Shown here in pieces: positions 1 to 7,916 of a stretch of 64,000 bases of DNA (the first letter of the stretch is position 1; every line of letters begins with the position of its first letter). Location of the stretch: positions 124,001 through 188,000 of the forward strand of contig DAIQOK010000002.1 of assembly GCA_036787895.1 (NCBI GenBank). The letters are read 5' to 3'. A program made the translations under genes and the position numbers. Below the pieces are notes generated by a model that was given only the letters and a program-made list of their open reading frames with translations, ran no database searches and was not told the origin of the DNA. This DNA is from UBA7662 sp036787895. GTDB lineage: Bacteria; Bacteroidota; Bacteroidia; UBA7662.

Positions 1-1907
1 TGGCGGAACTCAACAAAACCATCAACTGGAAACCCGAAAGCACCGGCACCGGTCGTTTTGGGAATTGGTTGGAGAACCTGGTCGACTGGAACCTCAGCCG
101 CAGCCGCTATTGGGGTACGCCGCTCCCCATCTGGCGCACCGCCGATGGCAGCGAAAGCAAGTGTATTGGCTCAATCGCCGAGCTGAAGGCCGAAATGGCC
201 AAAGCCACCGCCGCCGGCATCCAGAACCCCACCAATATCGCCGACTTACACCGGCCTTATGTGGATGATGTCGTCCTGCTTAGCAGTAAAGGTGAGCTCA
301 TGCAACGGGAATCCGACCTCATCGACGTTTGGTTCGACTCAGGGGCCATGCCTTATGCCCAACACCATTACCCCTTTGCCACAAACAGTCTGGAAAACCT
401 CTACCCTGCCGATTTTATCGCCGAAGGTGTAGATCAAACTCGAGGCTGGTTTTTCACCTTGCATGCCATATCGGTAATGCTGTTTGATTCAGTGGCATAT
501 AAAACCGTAGTATCGAACGGCCTGGTGCTCGATAAAGACGGAAATAAGATGTCGAAACGTTTGGGCAATACCGTCGACCCTTTCAAAACCATAGCTACTT
601 ATGGGGCCGATGCCACACGCTGGTATATGGTGAGTAATTCTCAACCCTGGGATAACCTCAAGTTCGATGCAGAAGGCATCAAGGAAGTACAACGTAAATT
701 TTTCGGCACCCTGTACAATACTTATGGCTTTTTTGCACTCTATGCCAATATCGACGACTTCAAATATGCCGAAGCCGATATTAAAACTGAAGATCGCCCG
801 GAAATTGATCGTTGGGTGCTCTCCTTACTTAATACACTTATTCAGGAAGTTGGCGAGAGTTATGCCAGTTACGAGCCAACCCGTGCTGCCCGCGCTATTC
901 AAACTTTTGTTGATGAACATTTGAGCAATTGGTATGTGCGTCTGTGTCGCCGCCGCTTTTGGAAAGGCGAATACAATAGCGATAAAATCAGTGCCTATCA
1001 AACGCTTTATCGCTGTTTGGAAGTCATTAGTCAATTGATGGCTCCAATCGCACCATTTTATGCGGAACAGCTCTTCTGCGATTTGAATGGGATGACCGGT
1101 CGTCACCGGGAAACATCGGTTCACCTCAGCTACTTTCCACAGGTGGACACCCAACTCATCGATCGCGACTTGGAAGCCCGTATGCAACTGGCGCAGGACA
1201 TTTCATCCTTGGTACTTTCCCTGCGCAAACGTGAAAATCTGAAGGTCCGTCAGCCATTGCAACGCATTTTGGTACCGGTTACTTACCCTGAAATGCAACT
1301 GCAAGTGGAACAGGTTGCTGATCTCATTCTCAGTGAGGTGAATGTGAAGGCCATCGAATTTATCACCGATACTACCGGCATGGTGACGAAAAAAATCAAA
1401 CCGAACTTCAAGGCGCTCGGCCCGAAATATGGTCAGCATATGAAGGCCATTGCTGCAGCTGTGGCTACTTTTGGGCAAGAAGACATCCTACGTTTGGAGC
1501 GTGATGGACGTTATCCGCTCAGCATCAGCGGTCAAACCATTGACTTAAGCACCGAAGATGTGGATATTTTGTCGGAAGATATACCGGGTTGGTTGGTAGC
1601 TTCACAGGGTAAATTAACGGTAGCGCTCGACGTTAACTTGACAGATCAGTTAAAAGCTGAAGGCATTGCCCGCGAATTGGTGAATAGAATACAAAAGTTG
1701 CGAAAAGATAGCGACTTCGAAATCACCGATCGAATCGTGGTAGAGCTTGAAGATCATGATTATGTAAAGGGAGCTGCAGAGCATTTTAAAACGTATATTT
1801 GCACCGAAATTCTGGCCACAGCTTTAACGTTGGTGTCGGATTTCAAAAATGGTCATACCGTCATTGAAATTGATGAACAGGAGATCAAAATCGCTTTAAA
1901 ACGATAG
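1..1907 (+). CDS. ileS: Isoleucyl-tRNA synthetase, 3' part only
   Basis: This enzyme charges tRNA-Ile with isoleucine in the cytoplasm. The gene is cut by the window start. The open frame begins at base 3 and runs 634 codons to a TAG stop, so about the first third (HIGH-type motif, most of the editing domain) is missing. Visible parts are the WFDSG and GVDQTRGWFF blocks of the class I catalytic domain, the signature loop KMSKR at bases 546-560, and a long anticodon-binding C-terminal region. The loop reads KMSKR, not KMSKS, as I recall for the eukaryote-like (type 2) IleRS branch. No C-terminal zinc-binding Cys cluster is seen. It is followed after 2 bp by the DksA-like gene, which suggests co-transcription. 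Confidence 0.97.
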   Translation, partial: AELNKTINWKPESTGTGRFGNWLENLVDWNLSRSRYWGTPLPIWRTADGSESKCIGSIAELKAEMAKATAAGIQNPTNIADLHRPYVDDVVLLSSKGELMQRESDLIDVWFDSGAMPYAQHHYPFATNSLENLYPADFIAEGVDQTRGWFFTLHAISVMLFDSVAYKTVVSNGLVLDKDGNKMSKRLGNTVDPFKTIATYGADATRWYMVSNSQPWDNLKFDAEGIKEVQRKFFGTLYNTYGFFALYANIDDFKYAEADIKTEDRPEIDRWVLSLLNTLIQEVGESYASYEPTRAARAIQTFVDEHLSNWYVRLCRRRFWKGEYNSDKISAYQTLYRCLEVISQLMAPIAPFYAEQLFCDLNGMTGRHRETSVHLSYFPQVDTQLIDRDLEARMQLAQDISSLVLSLRKRENLKVRQPLQRILVPVTYPEMQLQVEQVADLILSEVNVKAIEFITDTTGMVTKKIKPNFKALGPKYGQHMKAIAAAVATFGQEDILRLERDGRYPLSISGQTIDLSTEDVDILSEDIPGWLVASQGKLTVALDVNLTDQLKAEGIARELVNRIQKLRKDSDFEITDRIVVELEDHDYVKGAAEHFKTYICTEILATALTLVSDFKNGHTVIEIDEQEIKIALKR

Positions 1908-1909
1908 TC

Positions 1910-2296
1910 ATGGAAAACAAAATCGAAAAGAGCCGCTACAGCGACGAGGAACTCCTCGAGTTCAAAGCTGTAATTCTTGAAAAACTCGAAGCTGCGCGTT
2001 CCGAATTCAAATATTATCAGGATCAGTTGATGAATTCGAATGAGAACGGCACCGACGATACATCAAATTCATACGTAACCCTCGAAGAAGGTTCCGTGAC
2101 CATGGATAAAGAGCATTACAGCCAGCTGGCATCGCGTCAGCGGAAATTTATCGACCATTTGGAGAATGCTCTGATACGTATTGAAAACAAAACTTACGGT
2201 ATTTGTCGTGAAACCGGCAAATTGATCCCCAAGGAGCGTTTGATGGCGGTACCACATGCTACGCTTTCGATGGAAGCCAAACTGAAACAGGGCTAA
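1910..2296 (+). CDS. DksA/TraR-family C4-like regulatory protein
   Basis: A 128-residue protein of the DksA/TraR family, whose members bind the RNA polymerase secondary channel and modulate transcription. Residues 10-100 are highly charged and predicted helical (coiled-coil). The C-terminal block YGICRETGKLIPKERLMAVP matches the family zinc-finger core, but only one cysteine remains of the usual four, so zinc binding is doubtful. Such degenerate fingers are common in Bacteroidota homologues. The ATG lies 2 bp after the ileS stop and lspA begins 3 bp after its own stop, giving an ileS-dksA-like-lspA transcription unit. The family is well supported; the exact regulatory role is inferred. Confidence 0.9.
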   Translation: MENKIEKSRYSDEELLEFKAVILEKLEAARSEFKYYQDQLMNSNENGTDDTSNSYVTLEEGSVTMDKEHYSQLASRQRKFIDHLENALIRIENKTYGICRETGKLIPKERLMAVPHATLSMEAKLKQG

Positions 2297-2299
2297 GCC

Positions 2300-2881
2300 T
2301 TGCAAAAGAAACATATTCCCTTTGTAGTCGTAAGCCTGGTCCTGTTGGTGGATCAGGCTTCTAAGCTTTTGGTTAAAACCCAAATGTTTTTGGGTGAGTA
2401 CTTCTATGTTTTAGGTAAGTATTTCCAGATATATTTCATTGAGAACAACGGCATGGCTTTCGGCTATGAATTTGCCGGGGATTATGGCAAATTGTTCCTA
2501 ACCCTATTCCGTATTGGTGCTGTAGGTTTTATCGGCTATTACATCTATAAAATTGTTCGTAGGCCTGCCACACCAAAAGGTGCAGTAGTCGCCATGTCGC
2601 TCATTTTGGCCGGTGCTTTTGGCAATATCATCGATTCTGTTTTTTACGGCGTTGCCTTTGGCTATGAGCGTTTGTTCCATGGACGCGTGGTAGATATGCT
2701 TTATTTTCCCCTCTGGGAAGGATTTCTGCCCCAGTGGATCCCGTTTATGGGAGGTGACTACTTCATCTTTTTCCGACCGGTTTTTAATATCGCCGATGCC
2801 AGTATTTCTACCGGTGTGTTGATGATACTGCTTTTTCAAAAGAAGTATTTCGCAGCAGCAGAAGAGAAGGAAGTCGCTTAA
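2300..2881 (+). CDS. lspA: Lipoprotein signal peptidase (signal peptidase II)
   Basis: An inner-membrane aspartyl protease that removes signal peptides from diacylglyceryl-modified prolipoproteins. The protein is 193 residues with four hydrophobic segments. Family blocks seen are VDQASK (18-22), ENNGMAFG (48-55), GNIID (108-112), VVD with candidate catalytic Asp132, and FNIADASI with candidate catalytic Asp166. The gap between the two aspartates is longer than in proteobacterial enzymes. The start is a TTG at 2300, 3 bp after the previous stop; no ATG precedes the first conserved block, so TTG is the best start. It is the last gene of the ileS unit and is followed at once by the repeat island. 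Confidence 0.95.
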   Translation: MQKKHIPFVVVSLVLLVDQASKLLVKTQMFLGEYFYVLGKYFQIYFIENNGMAFGYEFAGDYGKLFLTLFRIGAVGFIGYYIYKIVRRPATPKGAVVAMSLILAGAFGNIIDSVFYGVAFGYERLFHGRVVDMLYFPLWEGFLPQWIPFMGGDYFIFFRPVFNIADASISTGVLMILLFQKKYFAAAEEKEVA

Positions 2882-2894
2882 CCGCTCGGGCCGC

Positions 2895-3018
2895 GGTCGA
2901 CCTGGCCGCGGTCGCATCAGCATAAGTTAACTTTATTGGATTTCCTATTTCGACTCGGCTTAACGGTCGACCTTGGGAAATTACTCTTCAGGCAACCGTC
3001 AGACCGAGTCCGGATAGG
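2895..3018. repeat. Left 124-bp direct repeat flanking the GIY-YIG gene
   Basis: This segment is repeated at 3445-3568 with about 6 differences in 124 bp (offset exactly 550 bp). Its first 56 bp (AT-rich leader) occur only in these two copies. Its last 68 bp form an imperfect palindrome: gactcgg at 2952-2958 pairs with ccgagtc at 3004-3010, and acggt at 2963-2967 pairs with accgt at 2995-2999, around a loop of about 27 nt. Confidence 0.9.
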
Positions 3019-3138
3019 CTGGTATGAAGTTTCCGCTACGTTAGAAAGAACCAGGCCAACTTGTTACTTTCGAGGCAAGTATTATTGCGAAACGCGCATA
3101 CCCAGCTCTCACTGCTCAGAAGTTATTAATTTAAGTAG

Positions 3139-3435
3139 ATGAAGCGCTTCCAAGTCTATTTTCTTGAATGCTCTGATGGCACCATTTATACTGGCGTTAC
3201 AAGTCAGTTGCACATCCGACTTTGGCAGCACGAAAACGGATTTTACCCGGAAAGTTATACTGCCAAAAGGCTCCCTGTAAAATTTTTAGGACAAATCCCA
3301 TTCCACAATGCCATGGATGCCATTCGATTTGAAAAACAGGTCAAAAAATGGCGTGCATCAAAAAAAAGAGCCATTGCACTGGGAAATGTTCTGGATGTGC
3401 ATTATCTGGCGAAGAAGTATACTCCTCGGAGGTGA
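3139..3435 (+). CDS. Small GIY-YIG nuclease-family protein
   Basis: A 98-residue stand-alone GIY-YIG domain of the YhbQ/URI type, the fold shared with UvrC and some homing endonucleases; most small members have no assigned role. Visible core residues are Tyr7 (in VYFLECSDG), Tyr17-Thr-Gly19 (the YIG strand), the candidate catalytic Arg27 in IRLWQHE, and the candidate metal-binding Glu65 in RFEKQVKKW. The lysine-rich end fits nucleic acid binding. The gene sits alone between two 124-bp direct repeats carrying palindromes, with about 120 bp of unique sequence before it and 9 bp after it. It does not belong to the lspA unit and looks like cargo of the repeat. The active site appears intact. Function as a mobile or maintenance nuclease is inference. 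Confidence 0.88.
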   Translation: MKRFQVYFLECSDGTIYTGVTSQLHIRLWQHENGFYPESYTAKRLPVKFLGQIPFHNAMDAIRFEKQVKKWRASKKRAIALGNVLDVHYLAKKYTPRR

Positions 3436-3444
3436 GGCTGCCTT

Positions 3445-3568
3445 GGTCGACCTGGCCGCGTTCGCATCAGCATAAGTTAACTTTATTGGATCTCCTATTT
3501 CGACTCGGCCTGACGGTCGACCTTGGGAAATTACTCTTCAGGCAACCGTCAGCTCGAGTCCGGATAGG
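3445..3568. repeat. Right 124-bp direct repeat flanking the GIY-YIG gene
   Basis: Second copy of the 2895-3018 repeat. The palindrome arms here are gactcg/cgagtc (3502-3507 with 3555-3560), a G.U pair at 3508/3554, one mismatch, then ctgacggt/accgtcag. Two of its differences from the left copy (3510 and 3512) turn a wobble and a mismatch into Watson-Crick pairs, so the folded form is kept or improved. It leads directly into the tandem array. Confidence 0.9.
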
Positions 3569-3685
3569 TGAATGCTGAAAGAACTGATGCTGTTGAATGG
3601 AACGAGAGCAGGGTGCCTTCGACTCGGCCTACGGTCGACCTTGGGAAATTACTCTTCAGGCAACCGTCAGCTCGAGTCCGGATAG

Positions 3686-3785
3686 NNNNNNNNNNNNNNN
3701 NNNNNNNNNNNNNNNNNNNNNNNNNNNNNNNNNNNNNNNNNNNNNNNNNNNNNNNNNNNNNNNNNNNNNNNNNNNNNNNNNNNNN
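3686..3785. other. Assembly gap (100 N)
   Basis: Exactly 100 N inside the 119-bp tandem array, at the junction of a palindrome and a tail. The round size indicates a placeholder, not a measured length. Confidence 0.99.
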
Positions 3786-3895
3786 GTGAATGCTGAAAGA
3801 ACTGATGCTGTTGAATGGAACGAGAGCAGGGTGCCTCCGGCTCGGCTTAACGGTCGACCTTGGGAAATTACTCTTCAGGCAACCGTCAGACCGAG

Positions 3896-3995
3896 NNNNN
3901 NNNNNNNNNNNNNNNNNNNNNNNNNNNNNNNNNNNNNNNNNNNNNNNNNNNNNNNNNNNNNNNNNNNNNNNNNNNNNNNNNNNNNNNNNNNNNNN
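3896..3995. other. Assembly gap (100 N)
   Basis: Second 100-N placeholder inside the same array, breaking a palindrome copy after its right arm and resuming within the left arm of another copy. Confidence 0.99.
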
Positions 3996-4209
3996 CGGTC
4001 GACCTTGGGAAATTACTCTTCAGGCAACCGTCAGACCGAGTCCGGATAGGTGAATGCTGAAAGAACTGATGCTGTTGAAACAATGACTCAAATAAAATTA
4101 ACTCAAAGCAACCGTCAGGCCGAGTCCAGATAGGCTGCAGCCGAAAGTTCCTGCGCTGTCGGAAGGAACGAGGCCCGGTTGCGTGCGAATTATTTCCTAA
4201 TTTAGCCTT

Positions 4210-5907
4210 ATGACCTACTACACCCTCAGCCGTGACCCGGAGCGGGGTCGGCATATATTGGTTAATATCCGCTTCGCTACTTATGGTGCCGGCCGGCTGG
4301 CTCTGGAGTTGCCCAATTGGCGACCGGGTCGCTATGAACTGGCTAACTATGCCCGAAATGTAGTCGGTTTTTCAGCAAAAACTTTAGATGGACAAGCGTT
4401 AAGCTATACCAAAAACAGCCGACTGGTTTGGGAAATTGAAACCGAAGGTGCCAAAGAGATAGCCGTTAGTTACAGTTATTATGCAAACCAACCCGATGCC
4501 GGGGCTTGTTGGGTGGATGATGACTTGTTTTATGTCAATCCGGTGAATTGCCTCATGTATACAGCAGCTTCCAGAAGCCATAATTGCAGTATGGAGCTGC
4601 AGCTTAAGGCAGGTGAACAAATAGCAACTGGCATGAAACGAACTTCTACCGGCTTTTTGGCCGAGGATTTTGACGAGCTGGTTGATTGTCCCTTACTCTG
4701 TAGCGAACATTTACAGCACCATGCCTTTCAGGTAGATGATGTAGCCTATCACCTTTGGTTTTATGGCATTAACGAAATACCCTGGGAGCAAGTCACACGC
4801 GATTTTATTGCTTTTACCAAAGTACAACACCGATGTATGGGTGAATTGCCGGTCAAGGAATTCCATTACCTTAACCTCATTCTTCCCTTCAAATTTTACC
4901 ATGGAGTAGAGCATCGAAATTCAACAGTTATTGCCTTAGGACCGGCAATCGACGTATTTACCAACCTCTACAGCGAGTTGTTGGGTGTAAGTTCCCATGA
5001 ATTATTCCATAGCTGGAATGTGAAATACATCAAACCAGCTGAATTTACTCCTTACGATTACAGCAGGGAGAATTATTCGCCTCTGGGCTATGTTTATGAG
5101 GGATTTACGACCTATTATGGCGATTTATTCCTCCACAAATCGGGTGTTTTGGACTGGCCGGCCTATGCCAGAGAGGTGAATGCCTACCTCAAACGTCATT
5201 TCGATAATTATGGCCGCTACAATCACAGTCTCCACGAATCGAGTATAGATACCTGGGTAGATGGTTATGGCGGACCTGCTGCGCCCAATCGCAGGGTATC
5301 CATCTACGCCGAGGGGATGCTTAATGCCATGATATTGGATTTGAGCATTCGCCAAAACACCAACAACGAACATTCGCTCGACGACCTGATGCGTGCGCTC
5401 TATGCCGACGCCAAAGCCGGAAAAACCTACAACGAAGCCAGTATTCTTGCCCATCTACATAAATTAACCGGCCAGAATTACCGCTACTCCTTCGAAAAAC
5501 ACTACCACAAGCCCATTTCTCTCGAATTAGAATTAAATCGGGCACTTTCCTTCGTAGGCTGCTGCCTCGTTGCCCGCATCCATCCCGACCCGATTGCAGC
5601 CTGGTTGGGGGTTATGGGCACCGATGCCGACGGCTGGCGAACAATTACCGCAATTGCTCCGGGATCACCGGCAGCGAAAGCAGGTTTGATGGTTGAGGAT
5701 AAATTCTCACTCGAAAATCATACGACTAAAGCCGATTGGAAAGAAGGTGAGTCGACCGAATTAGTCTGGGTTAATCGCCTGCAACGCCAACAAAAAGCGA
5801 GGGTTACTCACAACGAAACCAGCTATTTCACCAGCTATGTGCTTGAAAGGTCGAAAAGTATCAGTTCGGAACAGCAAGCTGCTTTTGAACGGTGGACACA
5901 GTGTTAA
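4210..5907 (+). CDS. M61-family peptidase with PDZ domain, no signal peptide
   Basis: A 565-residue zinc metallopeptidase of family M61 (glycyl aminopeptidase type). An N-terminal beta domain (about 1-170) is followed by the catalytic domain with HELFH at 263-267 (His263, Glu264, His267) and a third zinc ligand Glu297 in YEGFTTYY. A PDZ-like domain lies near 475-540 (GSPAAKAGL). The protein starts MTYYTLSRDP with no signal sequence, unlike the exported paralogue at 19901-21682, so it is probably cytoplasmic. It stands alone after the repeat island and ends at a shared terminator with convergent rho. Substrate is not evident; family members release N-terminal Gly/Ala or act as small-residue peptidases. 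Confidence 0.92.
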   Translation: MTYYTLSRDPERGRHILVNIRFATYGAGRLALELPNWRPGRYELANYARNVVGFSAKTLDGQALSYTKNSRLVWEIETEGAKEIAVSYSYYANQPDAGACWVDDDLFYVNPVNCLMYTAASRSHNCSMELQLKAGEQIATGMKRTSTGFLAEDFDELVDCPLLCSEHLQHHAFQVDDVAYHLWFYGINEIPWEQVTRDFIAFTKVQHRCMGELPVKEFHYLNLILPFKFYHGVEHRNSTVIALGPAIDVFTNLYSELLGVSSHELFHSWNVKYIKPAEFTPYDYSRENYSPLGYVYEGFTTYYGDLFLHKSGVLDWPAYAREVNAYLKRHFDNYGRYNHSLHESSIDTWVDGYGGPAAPNRRVSIYAEGMLNAMILDLSIRQNTNNEHSLDDLMRALYADAKAGKTYNEASILAHLHKLTGQNYRYSFEKHYHKPISLELELNRALSFVGCCLVARIHPDPIAAWLGVMGTDADGWRTITAIAPGSPAAKAGLMVEDKFSLENHTTKADWKEGESTELVWVNRLQRQQKARVTHNETSYFTSYVLERSKSISSEQQAAFERWTQC

Positions 5908-5911
5908 CACA

Positions 5912-5940
5912 AAAAAGGTCGGCAATTGCCGACCTTTTTG
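5912..5940. terminator. Bidirectional terminator between the M61 gene and rho
   Basis: A perfect hairpin with arms aaaaaggtcggc and gccgaccttttt around aatt (about 5913-5940). It has a T run on both strands and sits between two convergent stops. Confidence 0.9.
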
Positions 5941-5961
5941 TCTTCATTAGCCAGGAAAGAA

Positions 5962-7749
5962 TTATCCCCGGCCCATGCTCATGAGGAATTCCTCATTACT
6001 CATGGTACCCTTCATATTGCTCAACAGCAATTCCATGGCTTCCTGGCTGTTCATATCAGCGAGGTGATTACGTAATACCCACATCCGCTGTAAAGTCTCC
6101 TTATCCAGCAACAGATCTTCGCGGCGTGTACTGGAGGCAATGACATCGATGGCCGGATAAATGCGTTTGTTCGACAATTTGCGATCAAGCTGTAATTCCA
6201 TATTACCAGTACCCTTAAATTCTTCAAAAATCACCTCGTCCATTTTGGAACCGGTATCAATAAGGGCGGTAGCAAGTATGGTGAGTGAGCCGCCATTTTC
6301 GATATTCCGGGCGGCTCCAAAAAATCGTTTGGGTTTGTGCAAGGCATTGGCATCAACACCTCCTGAAAGAATTTTACCGGAAGCAGGCGCTACGGTATTG
6401 TAAGCCCGGGCCAGCCGGGTGATAGAGTCGAGTAATATCACCACATCGTGACCACATTCTACCATACGTTTCGCCTTTTCGAGCACAATATTGGCTACTT
6501 TGACGTGTTTATCGGCTGGTTCATCGAAAGTGGATGCGATAACTTCGGCCTTTACACTGCGCGCCATGTCGGTTACCTCCTCAGGGCGTTCATCGATGAG
6601 GAGGATGATGAGGTAAACTTCGGGGTGGTTGTACGCAATGGCATTGGCTACATCTTTTAACAAGAAGGTTTTACCGGTTTTCGGCTGAGCTACTATCAAA
6701 CCTCGCTGACCTTTACCAATAGGCGTAAACAAATCCATGATACGCATGCTAAGATTATCGCCTTTGTGCGACAATTTGAGTCGTTGGTTCGGGAAAAGTG
6801 GGGTTAAAAAGTCGAAGGGCACCCTGTCTCGGATTTCCTGGGGCGTTTTACCGTTGATGATGTCAATTCGACTGAGGGCAAAGTACTTTTCGCCTTCTTT
6901 TGGTGGACGAACGCCACCACGTATGGTATCGCCAGCTTTGAGGCTGAACTGTTTGATTTGATTGGAGGCTACATAAACATCGTCGGGTGAGCCGAGATAG
7001 TTGTAGTCGGAAGAGCGCAAAAAGCCATAACCATCGGGCATAAGCTCCAGCACCCCTTCGTGTACGGCAATGTTTTCGAAGGCATATTGATCACGCAATT
7101 GATTACGATCATTGCGGTCATATCTGTCGTTACGATCAGGACGGTCCTGTCTTTCCGGGCGCTCTGGTCGGTCGTTGCGCTCCAGACGGTCAGCTTGTGG
7201 CCGTTCTCCGCGATCTGGTCGGTTGTTGCGGTCGAAACGTTCATTCCGTTCAGGTCGGGGACTAGCTTCCTGGCGGTTGCGGTCAAATCGCTCCCGATTT
7301 TCGCCATCGGCATGGCGTGGCCGGTTATCCGCTTCAGCTGAACGGTTGGGTCGCTCAAAACGCGGTCGTCCTACGCCATGTGGTTTGGATTCAGCCGGCT
7401 GATCTTCGGCAGAGCTTGTTTCTGCGTTGGCATATGTTGAAGCGCTTGATTCTTCCTGGGTGCTTTCAGTTGCTAATGCTCTTTCGGCTGCCAGCTTTGC
7501 TTCGCTTTCCGCTGCTTTTTCGGCTGCTACCGTGGCTTCAAACTGATCATAAACGCTCGATTCGGCATCAAATGCAGCCACACCGGCATCAAAAAGAGTG
7601 CTGTTAGCGGTACTGTTTTTGGCAGGGCGTCCCCGACGTTTAGGGGCGACTTCAGCAGCTGAGGTTGTGATTTCGACAGTGCTTTCTTCTACTGCCTTGG
7701 TTTTGGTGGCAGTGCCTTTGGGTCTGCCTCGTTTTTTTTCTTCTGACAC
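5962..7749 (-). CDS. rho: Transcription termination factor Rho with long N-terminal extension
   Basis: A hexameric RNA helicase that terminates transcription. The protein has 595 residues. The conserved core starts near 222: cold-shock-type RNA-binding domain (225-300, with MPDGYGFLR), Walker A AQPKTGKT at 354-361, LLIDERPEEV near 385, and Walker B with Asp441 in LLDSITRLARAYN. Residues 1-220 are an added low-complexity region. It holds two RGRP cores (7-10 and 39-42) resembling AT-hooks, an Ala/Glu-rich stretch, and an Arg/Asp/Asn/Pro-rich stretch (130-220). Such insertions occur in Rho of Bacteroidota and some other phyla and are thought to bind nucleic acid or promote condensation. The start is GTG at 7749. 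It is monocistronic and convergent with the M61 gene. Confidence 0.97.
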   Translation of the reverse strand: MSEEKKRGRPKGTATKTKAVEESTVEITTSAAEVAPKRRGRPAKNSTANSTLFDAGVAAFDAESSVYDQFEATVAAEKAAESEAKLAAERALATESTQEESSASTYANAETSSAEDQPAESKPHGVGRPRFERPNRSAEADNRPRHADGENRERFDRNRQEASPRPERNERFDRNNRPDRGERPQADRLERNDRPERPERQDRPDRNDRYDRNDRNQLRDQYAFENIAVHEGVLELMPDGYGFLRSSDYNYLGSPDDVYVASNQIKQFSLKAGDTIRGGVRPPKEGEKYFALSRIDIINGKTPQEIRDRVPFDFLTPLFPNQRLKLSHKGDNLSMRIMDLFTPIGKGQRGLIVAQPKTGKTFLLKDVANAIAYNHPEVYLIILLIDERPEEVTDMARSVKAEVIASTFDEPADKHVKVANIVLEKAKRMVECGHDVVILLDSITRLARAYNTVAPASGKILSGGVDANALHKPKRFFGAARNIENGGSLTILATALIDTGSKMDEVIFEEFKGTGNMELQLDRKLSNKRIYPAIDVIASSTRREDLLLDKETLQRMWVLRNHLADMNSQEAMELLLSNMKGTMSNEEFLMSMGRG

Positions 7750-7916
7750 AAGTGTGCGTTAATTGTGAATAGACTTTATGGATTTGGCTGTCTCGGTAAA
7801 TACCTGAGCGCAGTTCTAATAAGCTTGGATTGGGGGAAGGTTAAATGAACAACGCCTGCTGGGCGTCAAAAACCTGAACAATTATAAAGAATCCGTAGCA
7901 AAAAGCAAACCTTTTC

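Larger units (their letters stand above)
3501..4183. repeat. Tandem array of about 119-bp palindromic units, interrupted by two gaps
   Basis: Each unit is the 68-bp palindrome followed by a 50-bp tail containing ctgaaagaactgatgctgtt. Units begin near 3501, 3620, 3837 and within a gap before 3996; the first two are 119 bp apart. A diverged half-palindrome plus diverged tail (about 4106-4183) closes the array, and another diverged tail follows the left flank copy at 3019-3066. The real copy number is unknown because both 100-N gaps lie inside the array. Open frames through it are not conserved between units, so I call no gene here. Confidence 0.85.

Noticed and set aside
1910..2296. Intact C4 zinc finger in the DksA/TraR-like protein
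   Set aside because: Only one of the four cysteines is present.
3139..3435. Group I intron with its homing nuclease
   Set aside because: No split host gene is seen around it, and the borders are tandem palindromes rather than intron core elements.
3501..4183. CRISPR array
   Set aside because: The repeated unit is about 119 bp with no unique spacers of constant length, and no cas gene is present.
3568..4254. Several open frames of 66-150 codons on both strands through the 119-bp array and its gaps
   Set aside because: They cross runs of N, repeat the same residues in different frames, and lack family features; the array explains them.
7060..7607. Arginine- and serine-rich open frames opposite rho
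   Set aside because: They are antisense shadows of the low-complexity Arg/Asp/Asn-rich extension of Rho.
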